Positions 25,901 to 34,427 are shown, numbered from the stretch's first letter. The stretch is DNA of 64,000 nt from Paenibacillus pini JCM 16418 (GCF_000576305.1 NZ_BAVZ01000009.1:62001-126000), one strand, 5' to 3'. A program made the numbers and translations. The notes: generated by a model from the sequence alone, not told the origin.

Positions 25901-27075
25901 CTAGTGACCGCACGCTTAATTTCCCAGATCATGAAGTGCCATATCGCTATAAAAGAGTTGTGCTTGATAACAGTAAGCAGGCGCGTTATGTTCGGTTGAT
26001 TTCCACGGAAACGAATAATGCGTGGCTTGCTTTAAATGAAATTATTGTTAATGAAGGAATGGAAAAACCAGGAATTAAAAATGCTGCTATTGAGTCTCAG
26101 CCATCTGGGAAAAGCGGTTCCGAGGCCTCAATGGCGATTGACCATAAATTGTCTACGTTCTTTATGCCATCAGGTGAGGCTAAACCAGGTGTTCTAAACT
26201 ACAAGCTCTCTGAAGGTTCCAAACTGAAGAAGCTAATAATTTTGCAAGGTCCTTCATCTCTTTCGAATGCGACTGTTTCTGTACGAGATGAGAATGGCTG
26301 GCATGAAGCAGGAAATCTTTCTCAATCCTACAATGAGGTAGACACTTCAGCCTTTGCTCACATACTGGATCTGAAACTGCAATGGAATGGGAACATTCTT
26401 CCGCGTATTCATGAGATCATTCCTGTAGCCTCAGAGGATAACGGAGAAGGGGATCCACCGAGTGGAGTGGGTGAGAATAGTACCTCTCTTACAGGAGCTT
26501 CTACTGTAAAAAGCGGTCAGGAATTCACATTGAATTTTGACGTTAAGAATATTCAGAAAAGCGTATATGCTATGGACCTTAAATTGACATATGATGCTAG
26601 TTTAATGGAGTTCATGTCCGTATCTTCAACTAAAGAAGGTTTTAAGGTGCTAGAGAAGAAGGATACTCCTGGAGACATCCGAATCGTCGCTGTAAGCTCG
26701 GGGTCTGAGTATGCTGTGACGGGGGATATGAAGCTGCTTGAGCTGGTGTTTAAAGCCAAGAACGTGGAGCAGACCTCGGAAGGGAGCGTTAAGGTAACCA
26801 AATCCCTCTTGGGAGACGCGGATGGCAAAGAAAAGGAAGCAACCACCTCTTCTTATAAATTCAAAGTGACCGTTTCTGATCCGGATCCAGGAATTTCCGG
26901 TGATATTAACAAGGACGGTAAAGTATCCATAGGGGACCTCGCGATCATTGCCGCGAATTACGGCAAGAACACGCAAAGCTCCGACTGGCTACAAGCTAAG
27001 AAAGCGGATGTGAATGGGGATGGCGTTATCGATTTGAATGATTTGGCATTTGTAGCCAGAAAAATCGTTGGATAA
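22945..27075 (+). CDS. GH84 beta-N-acetylhexosaminidase with CBM32, cohesin and dockerin, copy B (intact)
   Basis: Intact 1376-residue paralogue of the gene at 15230, with the same modules in the same order. ATG 22945 has GAGGAGG 10 bp upstream; the ATG at 22936 has almost no spacing. After the signal peptide come the N-terminal domain, the GH84 barrel (KWRGFIEGFYGFPWSHEDR, catalytic Asp309-Asp310 in GLFMDDIN), the helical domain, F5/8-type CBM32 modules (about 24900-25290 and 25650-26070), a short beta module, a cohesin (about 26470-26870, with YAMDLKLTYDASLMEF where other enzyme cohesins have YAQD) and a dockerin (26900-27075; DINKDGKVSIGD, DVNGDGVIDLND). It follows the transporter genes and is closed by a terminator. 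Different linkage or chain-length preferences for the two copies are possible but not visible here. Confidence 0.94.
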   Translation: MSKRLIGLLITIFLMVGLFSNHSNLASAAPVSGDVQTAAASGNYEIYPLPQNQSYQGVDFTLTGQVNVVFEAGIDEATRNLLRTIIGSKSIQMSETVAVVANKTNIIVGIKGSNKYVDGYFKSHITYSSTLFNEKDAYVLDISKANEASGTIALLGKDTDASFYGLESLSQIFDQISGKTLHSVKFEDYSDTKWRGFIEGFYGFPWSHEDRKSLMRFGGKFKMNTYIFAPKNDQYHNSAWRTLYPPAELAKIKELVAVGNETKNRFVWAIHPGFNMINWNTYDTELQTLLAKLDQLYGVGVRQYGLFMDDINTSQSLTDKDKHVKLITDVANWAAAKGDVKPLIYCPPFYNQSWTGDSGKPYLQALSNVPSNVEIMWTGKGVVGSVNTTDVQWVKNLHGRDPLMWLNWPVNDYKDSRLMLGKGEVLAPGTHNISGVVSNPMGWAELSKIALFAVADYTWNIDDFNQDNSWLNSFKYVAPEAATELNTIAYHLSDPSPSGHGLVVGESENIRPDLEDFLSKYAGGQPLQGSGNKLIADFDQILSAIDSFKLKSQNTKLLQEINPWLNSLKDITASGQAAVRSAMFVQNGNMDSAWKELSKASANLAESKTFTIKKLNYPDVTVEAGAKRLVPFAEQLINKLDAKIYTSIAPDFVIPVPMTSYGTPSDIGRMIDGDISTYMYVQTIQKNGDWYGLDLGKQVKIHDITITQGRTDTDQDIFQKGIVETSANGVDWKPIGEERSGFKITVNGLNSEARYIRYRLTHAGIPGGKPDLWTAVREFTVNANQGKAGIYTNVHELQSQSITATETSAELSGLTKISLKPSQYVGIRLKSIEQIEQMTVDPVDSKLTFESSSNGREWELVRSGGPFSNAAYIRLINKSNENISLNLNRLYVKLNTFSQPVVSHNYASVYSGAAGNVYDGKLDTKTWFGEVQTKGKYVQIDLGGLVSVKNVSVVIGDGEGDYLRKGDLQLSRDGQTWETIHSFSNPSDRTLNFPDHEVPYRYKRVVLDNSKQARYVRLISTETNNAWLALNEIIVNEGMEKPGIKNAAIESQPSGKSGSEASMAIDHKLSTFFMPSGEAKPGVLNYKLSEGSKLKKLIILQGPSSLSNATVSVRDENGWHEAGNLSQSYNEVDTSAFAHILDLKLQWNGNILPRIHEIIPVASEDNGEGDPPSGVGENSTSLTGASTVKSGQEFTLNFDVKNIQKSVYAMDLKLTYDASLMEFMSVSSTKEGFKVLEKKDTPGDIRIVAVSSGSEYAVTGDMKLLELVFKAKNVEQTSEGSVKVTKSLLGDADGKEKEATTSSYKFKVTVSDPDPGISGDINKDGKVSIGDLAIIAANYGKNTQSSDWLQAKKADVNGDGVIDLNDLAFVARKIVG

Positions 27076-27130
27076 CTTGTTGTGATATGGGTGTAAGCTT
27101 GACGAATCCGCCGAAATCATGCTTATTTAA

Positions 27131-27164
27131 TGTAGTGCCTTTACACAGGGCACTACATTTTTTT
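27131..27164 (+). terminator. Terminator closing the glycan island
   Basis: Perfect arms TGTAGTGCC (27131-27139) and GGCACTACA (27149-27157) followed by seven T. It marks the boundary with the conserved core genes. Confidence 0.85.
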
Positions 27165-27223
27165 AATATAGAAGTAGCGTACAAGCTTAATAGTTTGAAC
27201 ATTTATGGACGGAGGATAGACCT

Positions 27224-28017
27224 GTGGATACTGTACTATATAAGCTGGAATCGTTTGAGGGTCCGCTAGATTTACTACTCCACCTCATCGATAAGGCGGA
27301 AATCAACATCCAGGATATTCCCGTCAGCGACATTACCGATCAATATATGGAATATTTGCATAGCATGCAGGAACTTGAGCTGGATATTACCAGCGAATTT
27401 TTGGTTATGGCTGCTACACTGCTGTCTATTAAAAGCAAGCTTCTACTTCCCAAACCCCCTGTTTTCGAAATGGATGAATTCGATTTCTATGAAGATGAAG
27501 ATTTCGACCCGAGGCTGAATTGGTACAAAAGCTGATTGAATATCGCAAATATAAAGGAATTGCAAAGCATCTACAGGAGAAAGAAATGGAGCGGAGCCTG
27601 ATCTACTCCAAAGAACCGGAAGATTTGACCCCTTGGGTTCACGTTGTCATGGACAACCCGGTAAAAGGTTTACATGCGGCGGATCTATTAGCCGCGTTTC
27701 AAAAGGCAATCCGTAAAGCGACAAAGCGGACTTCTTATGCTCGAATTCAGCGTGATGAAATTTCTGTGAAAGATCGTATCCGCGAAGTGCTTACGGCATT
27801 GGAAAGAAATGGACCTGGAAGCAAGCTATTATTCTCACGTTTATTGCACGAGGACATGATACGTCATGAAATTGTAGTTACGTTTCTAGCCATTTTGGAA
27901 CTCATGAAAATGAAGCAGATTTTATGTTATCAAGAGAAATTATTCGATGATATTGTCATGGAATGGACAGGAGGAGAACCACTTCATGGAATTTCCGAAG
28001 TTGAAATCAATTATTGA
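27224..28017 (+). CDS. scpA: Segregation and condensation protein A (one frameshift)
   Basis: Kleisin subunit of the SMC-ScpA-ScpB condensin that organises and segregates the chromosome. The N-terminal part ([20 protein letters not shown]) is the SMC-binding kleisin start; the C-terminal winged helix ends near EVEINY. GTG 27224 is preceded by GGAGGA. The frame breaks at 27513-27514, where AGGCTG should read AGGGCTG. Restoring one G gives [19 protein letters not shown] and a 264-residue protein of normal length. scpA is conserved and its loss is severely deleterious, so an assembly error is far more likely than mutation. It overlaps scpB. Confidence 0.95.
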
Positions 28018-28588
28018 GGGTTTATTATTCCTTGCAGGCGATGAGGGTCTTACAGTTAAGCAAATCGCAGAAATCGTGGAAGAACGTACAGATACAGTTA
28101 CGGATGCTTTAAAAAAATTACGTGAGGAAGCGAAGCGTAATCATCGCGGAATTCAAATTGTGCAGATAGCGGGCTGCTATCAGCTTGCAACACTTCCGGA
28201 TCATGCACCATATTTTGAAAGGCTGGCCTATTCGCCAACGCGAACTTCTTTATCGCAAGCTGCGCTTGAGACATTAGCGATTGTGGCTTACCGACAACCG
28301 ATTACAAGGGTAGAAATTGAAGAGATTCGTGGAGTTAAATCCGAACGAGCGATTCAAACGCTTGTACATAAGGATCTAATCGAAGAAACTGCCAGAGCGG
28401 AAGCGATTGGGAGACCTATTTTATACGGTACAACAAAGGCATTTTTAGATTATTTTGGTCTGCCAGGTATTAAAGATCTTCCAGAACCGTCCCTTTTTGA
28501 GAACACGGATAACTTGGAAGAAGAAACACAGTTATTATTTGAAAAGCTGGATGGTCAACAGCTTACTTTTGACGATGTGCCATCATAA
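27986..28588 (+). CDS. scpB: Segregation and condensation protein B
   Basis: Winged-helix partner of ScpA in the condensin complex, 200 residues. ATG 27986 is chosen because GGAGGAG lies 9 bp upstream and the product then starts [21 protein letters not shown], the usual ScpB start. The conserved core ETLAIVAYRQPITRVEIEEI lies near residue 95. It overlaps the end of scpA and is followed by a terminator. Confidence 0.96.
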   Translation: MEFPKLKSIIEGLLFLAGDEGLTVKQIAEIVEERTDTVTDALKKLREEAKRNHRGIQIVQIAGCYQLATLPDHAPYFERLAYSPTRTSLSQAALETLAIVAYRQPITRVEIEEIRGVKSERAIQTLVHKDLIEETARAEAIGRPILYGTTKAFLDYFGLPGIKDLPEPSLFENTDNLEEETQLLFEKLDGQQLTFDDVPS

Positions 28589-28625
28589 TTGAGCTTATAA
28601 ACATGTTACAGTACCTATTCATACT

Positions 28626-28656
28626 AAACCGGTTCTCCTTAGAGATGCCGGTTTTT
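28626..28656 (+). terminator. Terminator after scpB
   Basis: AAACCGG (28626-28632) and CCGGTTT (28648-28654) around a 15-nt loop, running into a T tract. Confidence 0.7.
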
Positions 28657-28701
28657 TATTATGTTATTTTGCTGAAAGATGGTAAACCTCCGAATTTTTT
28701 C

Positions 28702-28721
28702 TAGTATGGAATGCCATACTA
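28702..28721. repeat. Short inverted repeat upstream of the DUF2953 gene
   Basis: TAGTATGG (28702-28709), loop AATG, CCATACTA (28714-28721), 42 bp before the next gene. There is no T tract, so an operator or a chance repeat is more likely than a terminator. Confidence 0.3.
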
Positions 28722-28763
28722 TGGAAACAGCATGTATTTCAGGAATAGTTTGGGGGTTATTGT

Positions 28764-29462
28764 GTGTGGATTGCACTGGGTATCATCTTTTTTCTATTCA
28801 TACTGTTGATGTTGATACTCGTATCCCGTATCCATTTCTCGGTATGGTTTAGTAAACATAATAAGGATGAGCAGGCGGTGTTGGATGTCAAAATACTGTA
28901 TGGCATAATCAAAATCCATTACGAAATCCCTGTCCTCGTGTTCGAGAACATGAAAAAGGGAGTTATGATCAAGCTCGAGAAAAGAAGCTCGCTGAAACAG
29001 GGGAAACAGAGTTCCGATCAGACGAATGTGAATAAACAAAAGGTAGATCATGTGATGCATGAATTTAGGACGATGCTTCGGGCGACAGCTTCTTTAAAGC
29101 AATGGGTTAAACAAACGATGTCCCATATTAATATTAATAAGTTGGACTGGTCAACAAATTTCTCGGTAGGCAACGCTGCTCATACGGCGGTCGCGACAGG
29201 AGTCTTATGGGGAATCAAGACCACATTGATCGGGTGGCTAACGTTCCATGTTCGGATGAGGAAGCATCCGCAGGTCTTTGTCGTACCTGTATTTAAAGAT
29301 GAAATGCAGTTTGGCACTGAAATAACATGTGTTGGACAAATTTCATTAGGTTATGTGATATATGCCATGCTGGTGCTCGTTTACCGGATCATGAAAGTAA
29401 AAGGAGGTCTTAAGCAATTTATAGGAATTTACCGCAGATATAAGCAGAATAAAGTTGTGTAA
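28764..29462 (+). CDS. DUF2953 family protein (YtfI-like)
   Basis: Protein of 232 residues with an N-terminal membrane helix (about 3-22), a charged middle part and another hydrophobic stretch near 190-210. Length, the repeated short hydrophobic blocks and the position directly before gerW match the Bacillus YtfI-like DUF2953 family. The start is GTG 28764, reading MWIALGIIFFLFILLMLILV. The function of the family is unknown; pairing with gerW suggests a role in sporulation. Confidence 0.75.
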   Translation: MWIALGIIFFLFILLMLILVSRIHFSVWFSKHNKDEQAVLDVKILYGIIKIHYEIPVLVFENMKKGVMIKLEKRSSLKQGKQSSDQTNVNKQKVDHVMHEFRTMLRATASLKQWVKQTMSHININKLDWSTNFSVGNAAHTAVATGVLWGIKTTLIGWLTFHVRMRKHPQVFVVPVFKDEMQFGTEITCVGQISLGYVIYAMLVLVYRIMKVKGGLKQFIGIYRRYKQNKVV

Positions 29463-29548
29463 GTTCGATGATGTTTTTAAGGATACTCAATTTCCATTGT
29501 GGGCAAGATACTGTTGTAGAAATGATATTGACAATAGGAGGAAATTTC

Positions 29549-30046
29549 ATGTCAGAACATCCGATCCAAGGCTTAATGCAAACCGCGATGGAGAACATCA
29601 AAGTTATGGTTGATGTTAATACCATTGTTGGCGATCCTGTACAGACACCGGACGGAAGTGTCATTCTTCCCATCAGTAAAGTGGGATTTGGGTTTGCGGC
29701 AGGAGGCAGTGACTTTCATGTCGAGGACAATCACAAAAATGCAACATCTACAAATGGCCAATCTTCAAACGAAGGAAAGCCGATGGCTTTTGGTGGCGGT
29801 AGCGGTGGAGGTGTGTCTATTACACCAATTGCCTTTCTAGTCGTTGGTAAAGAAGGTGTGCATATCGTACCGCTGGATAATCAGACTCATTTGTTAGAGA
29901 AGATTATTGATTCAGCACCTTCTCTGATTGATAAAGTTCAATCCATGTTTCCGTCTAAAGATAAGGATAAGGATAGCTATAAAGGGAAAGTATCTGATCC
30001 TGTTCATCAATCCATTCACGATACTTCTAACCCGTCATATTCTTGA
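29549..30046 (+). CDS. gerW: Spore germination protein GerW/YtfJ
   Basis: Sporulation protein of the YtfJ family, 165 residues. The start ATG 29549 follows AGGAGG and gives MSEHPIQGLMQTAMENIKVM, the usual family start. Residues about 70-105 form a Gly/Ser-rich segment followed by SITPIAFLVVGKEGVHIVPL, the hallmark core. In Bacillus subtilis the family member is needed for normal germination response. It is followed by a terminator. Confidence 0.92.
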   Translation: MSEHPIQGLMQTAMENIKVMVDVNTIVGDPVQTPDGSVILPISKVGFGFAAGGSDFHVEDNHKNATSTNGQSSNEGKPMAFGGGSGGGVSITPIAFLVVGKEGVHIVPLDNQTHLLEKIIDSAPSLIDKVQSMFPSKDKDKDSYKGKVSDPVHQSIHDTSNPSYS

Positions 30047-30056
30047 TCTGCACTTT

Positions 30057-30087
30057 ATCCCTTCCGAGGCAGACGGAAGGGATTTTT
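30057..30087 (+). terminator. Terminator after gerW
   Basis: Perfect arms ATCCCTTCC (30057-30065) and GGAAGGGAT (30075-30083), then TTTTC. Confidence 0.75.
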
Positions 30088-30116
30088 CTATGTCTGTACA
30101 TGCTTGTCTTTGAAGA

Positions 30117-30145
30117 GAATACTAATGCTGCTAAGCGCATATACT
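30117..30145 (+). promoter_or_regulatory. Candidate SigE promoter of dacB-spmA-spmB
   Basis: GAATACT at 30117-30123 (SigE -35 consensus KMATATT, one mismatch), a 14-bp spacer, then CATATACT at 30138-30145 (consensus CATACAAT, 6 of 8). dacB is under SigE control in Bacillus subtilis, which supports the reading. Confidence 0.5.
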
Positions 30146-30180
30146 TGTACAAGATTTCCAGATTTCGGAGGGAACCACTC

Positions 30181-31380
30181 ATGTTCATATTAAACAAAAG
30201 AATGCTTTCCTGGATAGCAACATTCACTGTTGTTACGCTGGTATGGTCGTCTATAGCAATGCATACGACAGCTATGGCAACACAAGCAAGGCCGTATTTG
30301 TCGACCCATGCACAGGCGTCAGCGCTGATGGATGTTACATCGGGGCGTTTATTGTATTCAAGCCACGGAGATGATGAACTGCGGATTGCAAGTTTGACTA
30401 AAATCATGACGGCAATCGTAGCGATTGAAAGAGGAGATTTAAACAAGCCTGTTAAAGTAGGGAAAAATGCTTTTGCTAAGGAAGGTTCATCGCTCTTTCT
30501 CAAGCTGGGAGAAGAAATGAGTCTGGAAAATATGCTGTATGGTCTTATGCTACGTTCGGGAAATGATGCTGCCACAGCGATTGCGGAGCAAGTAGGGGGT
30601 TCGGAGGAAGGCTTTGTTTATCTAATGAACGAGAAAGCTCGCGAATTAAATTTAAATCATTCTCATTTCGCTAACCCTCATGGTCTTGATGCCGAAGGGC
30701 ATTACTCATCTGCAAATGATTTGGCCAAGCTTACAGCGTATGCGATGCATAACCCGTTGTTTAAGACAATCGTGAAGACACCTATGAAAAAAGCTCCTAA
30801 TCCCAATGAAGCATGGGATTACAAATGGGATAACAAAAATAAAATGCTTCGATTATATGACGGCGCGGATGGTGTTAAAACGGGTTATACCAAAAAAGCA
30901 TTTCGCTGTTTGGTAAGTTCTGCAACACATAATGGACAGCAACTAGTAGCCGTAACCATTAATGACGGAGATGATTGGAATGATCATGGTAAAATGCTCG
31001 ACTATGGTTTTGCCTATTATCCGCTTAAAGATGTTGTCGAGCGTGGACAAACCGTAAACGGACATAATTTGGTCATCGGCCAAACCATTCAATATCCATT
31101 TGCAGAGGGTGAAGAAGAACAACTCACAAAGAAGCTAGAGCTGTACCCAGTGAGCAGTGATTCACCAGATTTGCGGTTTGGTCTGAGAGGACAGCTTAAT
31201 ATTATACTTGGCGATAAAAATATTGGAACCGTACCTGTATATGAGAAAGGCAGTTTCATCCCAAATGGTGAAGAGAAAAGAAATGAAACTGAGCGGACTA
31301 CCCTTGCACAGCTTGGCCCTACCTCTTGGGCTCAGTCTTTCATTCAAGTTTTTAAAATGCTCTTCTATACGGGAAGATAG
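30181..31380 (+). CDS. dacB: Sporulation D-alanyl-D-alanine carboxypeptidase
   Basis: Penicillin-binding serine peptidase that trims cortex peptidoglycan cross-linking during sporulation. It has 399 residues. ATG 30181 is chosen because GGAGGG lies 9 bp upstream; the frame is open further back without a signal peptide. Signal peptide 1-35. Catalytic motifs: SLTK (about residue 71), SGN (about 126) and KTG (about 235). A C-terminal beta domain and a terminal amphipathic helix (SWAQSFIQVFKMLFY) suit membrane association. Position directly before spmA and spmB identifies it as dacB (PBP5*) rather than dacA or dacF. Confidence 0.92.
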   Translation: MFILNKRMLSWIATFTVVTLVWSSIAMHTTAMATQARPYLSTHAQASALMDVTSGRLLYSSHGDDELRIASLTKIMTAIVAIERGDLNKPVKVGKNAFAKEGSSLFLKLGEEMSLENMLYGLMLRSGNDAATAIAEQVGGSEEGFVYLMNEKARELNLNHSHFANPHGLDAEGHYSSANDLAKLTAYAMHNPLFKTIVKTPMKKAPNPNEAWDYKWDNKNKMLRLYDGADGVKTGYTKKAFRCLVSSATHNGQQLVAVTINDGDDWNDHGKMLDYGFAYYPLKDVVERGQTVNGHNLVIGQTIQYPFAEGEEEQLTKKLELYPVSSDSPDLRFGLRGQLNIILGDKNIGTVPVYEKGSFIPNGEEKRNETERTTLAQLGPTSWAQSFIQVFKMLFYTGR

Positions 31381-31413
31381 AGGAGCAAGGTCAAGGGGAA
31401 GAGGTGGAATCAA

Positions 31414-32055
31414 ATGATTAACATAATTTGGCTGGCGCTTATCGTCATTGGATTTGGATTTGCAGCGGCTCAGGGGAATATAGAACTTGTAACATCTGCC
31501 GCCTTTGATGGAGCTAAGACTGGAGTTACTGTAAGCTTTGGGCTCATAAGCGTCCTGGTATTCTGGCTCGGAATGATGAAACTTGCAGAGGAATCGGGCA
31601 TGCTGAAAAGTATTGCTCGTCTCTTAAGCCCTATTGTGAAATTTTTATTCCCAGATGTACCTACAAATCATCCTGCAATGGGATATATCCTATCCAATAT
31701 GAGTGCAAACTTGCTTGGACTTGGCAATGCAGCCACTCCAATGGGAATTAAAGCAATGCAGGAATTGCAGGAATTAAATCCTGATAAAAGCTCTGCTAGC
31801 CCAGCCATGTGTACGCTACTCGCCTTAAATACAGCAAGCATAACTCTGATTCCAACAACTTTAATAGCAATTCGTATGAATTATAATTCCGCAAGTGCTA
31901 CGGAAATCGTTGGACCCACTTTATTAGCAACTGCCGTGGCTACGCTTGCTGCAGTCATGGCAGATCGCTGGTACAGGAGAAGGTTTATTAAACAATCACA
32001 GTCTTATCCAGTCCCCCCGCCTGCTCCAGCTGCCAAACCAGATTTGAAAGGGTGA
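31414..32055 (+). CDS. spmA: Spore maturation protein A
   Basis: Membrane protein of 213 residues with a nucleoside-recognition (Gate) domain, involved in spore core dehydration together with SpmB. Motifs include NMSANLLGLGNAATPMGIKA near residue 95 and several membrane helices. It lies 33 bp after dacB and 7 bp before spmB, the same arrangement as in Bacillus subtilis. Confidence 0.95.
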   Translation: MINIIWLALIVIGFGFAAAQGNIELVTSAAFDGAKTGVTVSFGLISVLVFWLGMMKLAEESGMLKSIARLLSPIVKFLFPDVPTNHPAMGYILSNMSANLLGLGNAATPMGIKAMQELQELNPDKSSASPAMCTLLALNTASITLIPTTLIAIRMNYNSASATEIVGPTLLATAVATLAAVMADRWYRRRFIKQSQSYPVPPPAPAAKPDLKG

Positions 32056-32062
32056 GCAAGGC

Positions 32063-32594
32063 ATGGTCGCACTAATTAATCTTATATCTGCTTGGGCAAT
32101 CCCAGTCCTTATAGCATTTATTCCTTTGTTCGCTTTCTCCAAGAAAGTTCCTGTATATGAGTCTTTTGTAGATGGAGCTAAGGAAGGTTTCAACACTGCG
32201 GTTCAAATCATCCCCAGCCTTGTAGATGATGGTAGCGATTAGTGTTTTCCGTGCTTCGGGTGCACTTGATTTTTTTGTAGGCTGGACAGGTCCTTTCTTA
32301 CATCAATTAGGAGTCCCAAGTGAGGTATTACCGTTAGGATTACTACGTCCTTTAACAGGAACAGGGTCATTGGCCTTCGCAACAGATTTAATCTCCGTGT
32401 ATGGGCCAGATTCGATGATCGGCCGCATGGCTTCAACTATTCAGGGGAGTACGGACACCACTTTATATGTGTTAACTGTGTACTTAGGTGCTATTGGTAT
32501 AAGAAATGGCAGATATGCGCTTAAGGTCGGGTTGTTCTCGGATGCTGTGGGTTTTGTAGCAGCAATAACGGTATGTCTATTGTTCTTCGGATAA
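32063..32594 (+). CDS. spmB: Spore maturation protein B (frameshifted)
   Basis: Second Gate-domain membrane protein for spore dehydration. ATG 32063 reads MVALINLISAWAIPVLIAFI. The frame breaks at about 32224, where LVDDGSD then a stop replaces the expected LVGMMVAISVFRASGALD. Restoring two bases (GTAG-ATG to GTAGGAATG or similar) gives 177 residues, the normal SpmB length. The downstream part (TGTGSLAFATDLISVYGPDS) is fully conserved. Interpreted as an assembly error. Confidence 0.9.
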
Positions 32595-32667
32595 GATAAG
32601 CAGGAACTTAAATATAAAGATCCCATATACTGTATCATTTCAGATTACAGCATACGGGGGGAGATTT

Positions 32668-33009
32668 ATGAATTTTGAAGGATTTATTATACATCATTCC
32701 GCTTGCCCGTCCATTAATGGAACGGGCTATGATTTTTGGATTCATAAAGATGGTTCTGTAACATCGGCCCCACTGCTGACAGACCCCACTCATATTCACC
32801 TTTGCCTCGATGGAAATTTCAACCGAGCCTACGATCAACTTGGAGCTGAAGAAAAACTTCAACTTTTTAACGCAAGTAAACTCGTCATGGAGCTTTCGAA
32901 TCAGTACAATATTTCCCCATTATTTCTAAATCCTCACAATGATGATTGCCCAGGAATATTTTTTCCTTGGAATGAACTTGTGATTTATCCGGTTGATGGG
33001 TATCATTAG
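32668..33009 (+). CDS. Small amidase_2-like (peptidoglycan recognition) protein
   Basis: Protein of 113 residues resembling a short N-acetylmuramoyl-L-alanine amidase domain. FIIHHSACPSINGTGYDFWI near the start and PHNDDCPGIFFPW near the end supply candidate zinc ligands (a His of HH, His of PHNDD, Cys of CPG). It is shorter than typical amidase_2 domains, has no signal peptide, and lies between spmB and rluB. AGGGGGGAG-like bases precede ATG 32668. A cytoplasmic or mother-cell role is possible. Fold confidence is moderate; activity is unknown. Confidence 0.7.
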   Translation: MNFEGFIIHHSACPSINGTGYDFWIHKDGSVTSAPLLTDPTHIHLCLDGNFNRAYDQLGAEEKLQLFNASKLVMELSNQYNISPLFLNPHNDDCPGIFFPWNELVIYPVDGYH

Positions 33010-33029
33010 TTTGAGGTGACCTATCGAAC

Positions 33030-33770
33030 ATGGAAAGATTACAAAAAATTATTGCGCAGGCAGGTATCGCTTCGCGCCGCAAGTGCGAGGAATTGATCCT
33101 AGCTGGCAAGGTTGAAGTTAACGGGGAAATCGTGACTACCCTGGGAAGTAAAGCGGACCCCGACGTAGATATCATCATGGTAAATGGCAGAGCGATCAAA
33201 AACGAGAAGAAGATCTATGTCATGTTTAACAAGCCAAAGGGTGTTATCACGAGTGCTTCTGATCCGGAAGGACGTAAGGTAGTAACGGATTATTTAAAAG
33301 GTATCAAAGAACGCGTATATCCAGTTGGACGACTGGACTATGATACAGAGGGATTGCTTCTGTTGACAAATGATGGTGAATTTGCAAATATGCTGACGCA
33401 CCCAAGTCACCATGTGCCAAAAACGTATTTGGCAACGGTGGAAGGTGTGCCGCACGGTACTGATCTGGACAAGCTCAAAGCAGGTATACAGCTAGAGGAT
33501 GGTTTGACTTCACCGGCTGGAGTGGAGTACAAGGATATCGATACAGTCAAGAAAGAGGCTGTAATTAGTATTACTATCCACGAAGGACGTAATAGACAGG
33601 TTCGACGGATGTTTGAGGCTATATCTCATCCCGTAATCCGGTTGAAACGTATTTCATTTGGTGATCTCTTACTTCAAAATTTAAAACGGGGTCTATATCG
33701 TCATTTGACCAAGGAAGAAATACAGAGTTTGATGAACTTGGCTAAATCAGGGAAAAATGCTAAAAAATAG
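33030..33770 (+). CDS. rluB: 23S rRNA pseudouridine synthase B
   Basis: RsuA/RluB-family pseudouridine synthase of 246 residues acting on 23S rRNA. Residues 1-60 form an S4 RNA-binding domain (MERLQKIIAQAGIASRRKCE). The catalytic motif is VGRLDYDTEGLLLLTNDG near residue 100 with the conserved Asp of RLD. HEGRNRQVRRMF follows near residue 190. Position between spmAB and resA matches Bacillus. Confidence 0.95.
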   Translation: MERLQKIIAQAGIASRRKCEELILAGKVEVNGEIVTTLGSKADPDVDIIMVNGRAIKNEKKIYVMFNKPKGVITSASDPEGRKVVTDYLKGIKERVYPVGRLDYDTEGLLLLTNDGEFANMLTHPSHHVPKTYLATVEGVPHGTDLDKLKAGIQLEDGLTSPAGVEYKDIDTVKKEAVISITIHEGRNRQVRRMFEAISHPVIRLKRISFGDLLLQNLKRGLYRHLTKEEIQSLMNLAKSGKNAKK

Positions 33771-33826
33771 CTGTGAAGGACACATAATTTTCAAATCCAG
33801 CCTCTGCTTTTATGACAATATTTCGC

Positions 33827-33832
33827 TATAAT
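33827..33832 (+). promoter_or_regulatory. Possible -10 element of the resA operon
   Basis: TATAAT lies 68 bp before resA with no convincing -35 at 16-18 bp. In Bacillus the res genes have activator (ResD)-dependent promoters, so a weak -35 would fit. Weak evidence. Confidence 0.3.
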
Positions 33833-33899
33833 TGTTCATAGGATGTTCAAACCCTGCGATTAAAATTATGATAATTGTCATTGAAAGGGAGCCATTGGC

Positions 33900-34427
33900 A
33901 TGGGTAAATCTAGAAAAAAAGTACAAATTATTGTTTTGCTCGTCCTGATTGCATTGGGCGCGTATGCTATAGTTACTCAGGTATTTGGCTCTGACGGCAA
34001 ACCCAAAGTAGGAAGCACTGCGCCTGATTTTGATCTACTCGGTCTAGACGGTAAAGCGCATACTTTGAAGGAATATGAAGGCAAGGCTATGGTTATTAAC
34101 TTCTGGGGAACGTGGTGTAAACCATGTGTGAAGGAAATGCCAGCTTTGCAGTCACAATGGGAGAAATGGAAGGATAAAGGTGTAGTTATTCTGGGCATTA
34201 ATGCTGGGGAAGATGAGATGGCTGTTAGCAACTTTGCGAAACAAGTTAACGTTAATTTTCCAATTGTACTTGATACGGAAAAAAGTGCAGTATCCAGCTA
34301 TGGAATATCACCATTACCAACCACATTCTTTGTATTTCCTAATGGTAAAGTCAAAGATATTCATACAGGCCAGCTAGACTTAGCCACCCTCGACAAACAA
34401 ATTGAAGAGTTGGTGAACTCACAATGA
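33900..34427 (+). CDS. resA: Thiol-disulfide oxidoreductase ResA
   Basis: Membrane-anchored thioredoxin-like protein of 175 residues that keeps apocytochrome c thiols reduced for haem attachment. One N-terminal helix (about 9-29) anchors it outside the membrane. The active site is NFWGTWCKPCVKEMP with CKPC near residue 80. It overlaps resB by the ATGA pattern at 34424-34427. Confidence 0.94.
   Translation: MGKSRKKVQIIVLLVLIALGAYAIVTQVFGSDGKPKVGSTAPDFDLLGLDGKAHTLKEYEGKAMVINFWGTWCKPCVKEMPALQSQWEKWKDKGVVILGINAGEDEMAVSNFAKQVNVNFPIVLDTEKSAVSSYGISPLPTTFFVFPNGKVKDIHTGQLDLATLDKQIEELVNSQ

Noticed and set aside
27087..27269. 60-residue + strand frame after the glycan island
   Set aside because: It runs through the terminator hairpin and into scpA in another frame.
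27500..27540. Programmed frameshift in scpA
   Set aside because: There is no slippery heptamer with a following structure, and the change is one of many similar losses in the window.
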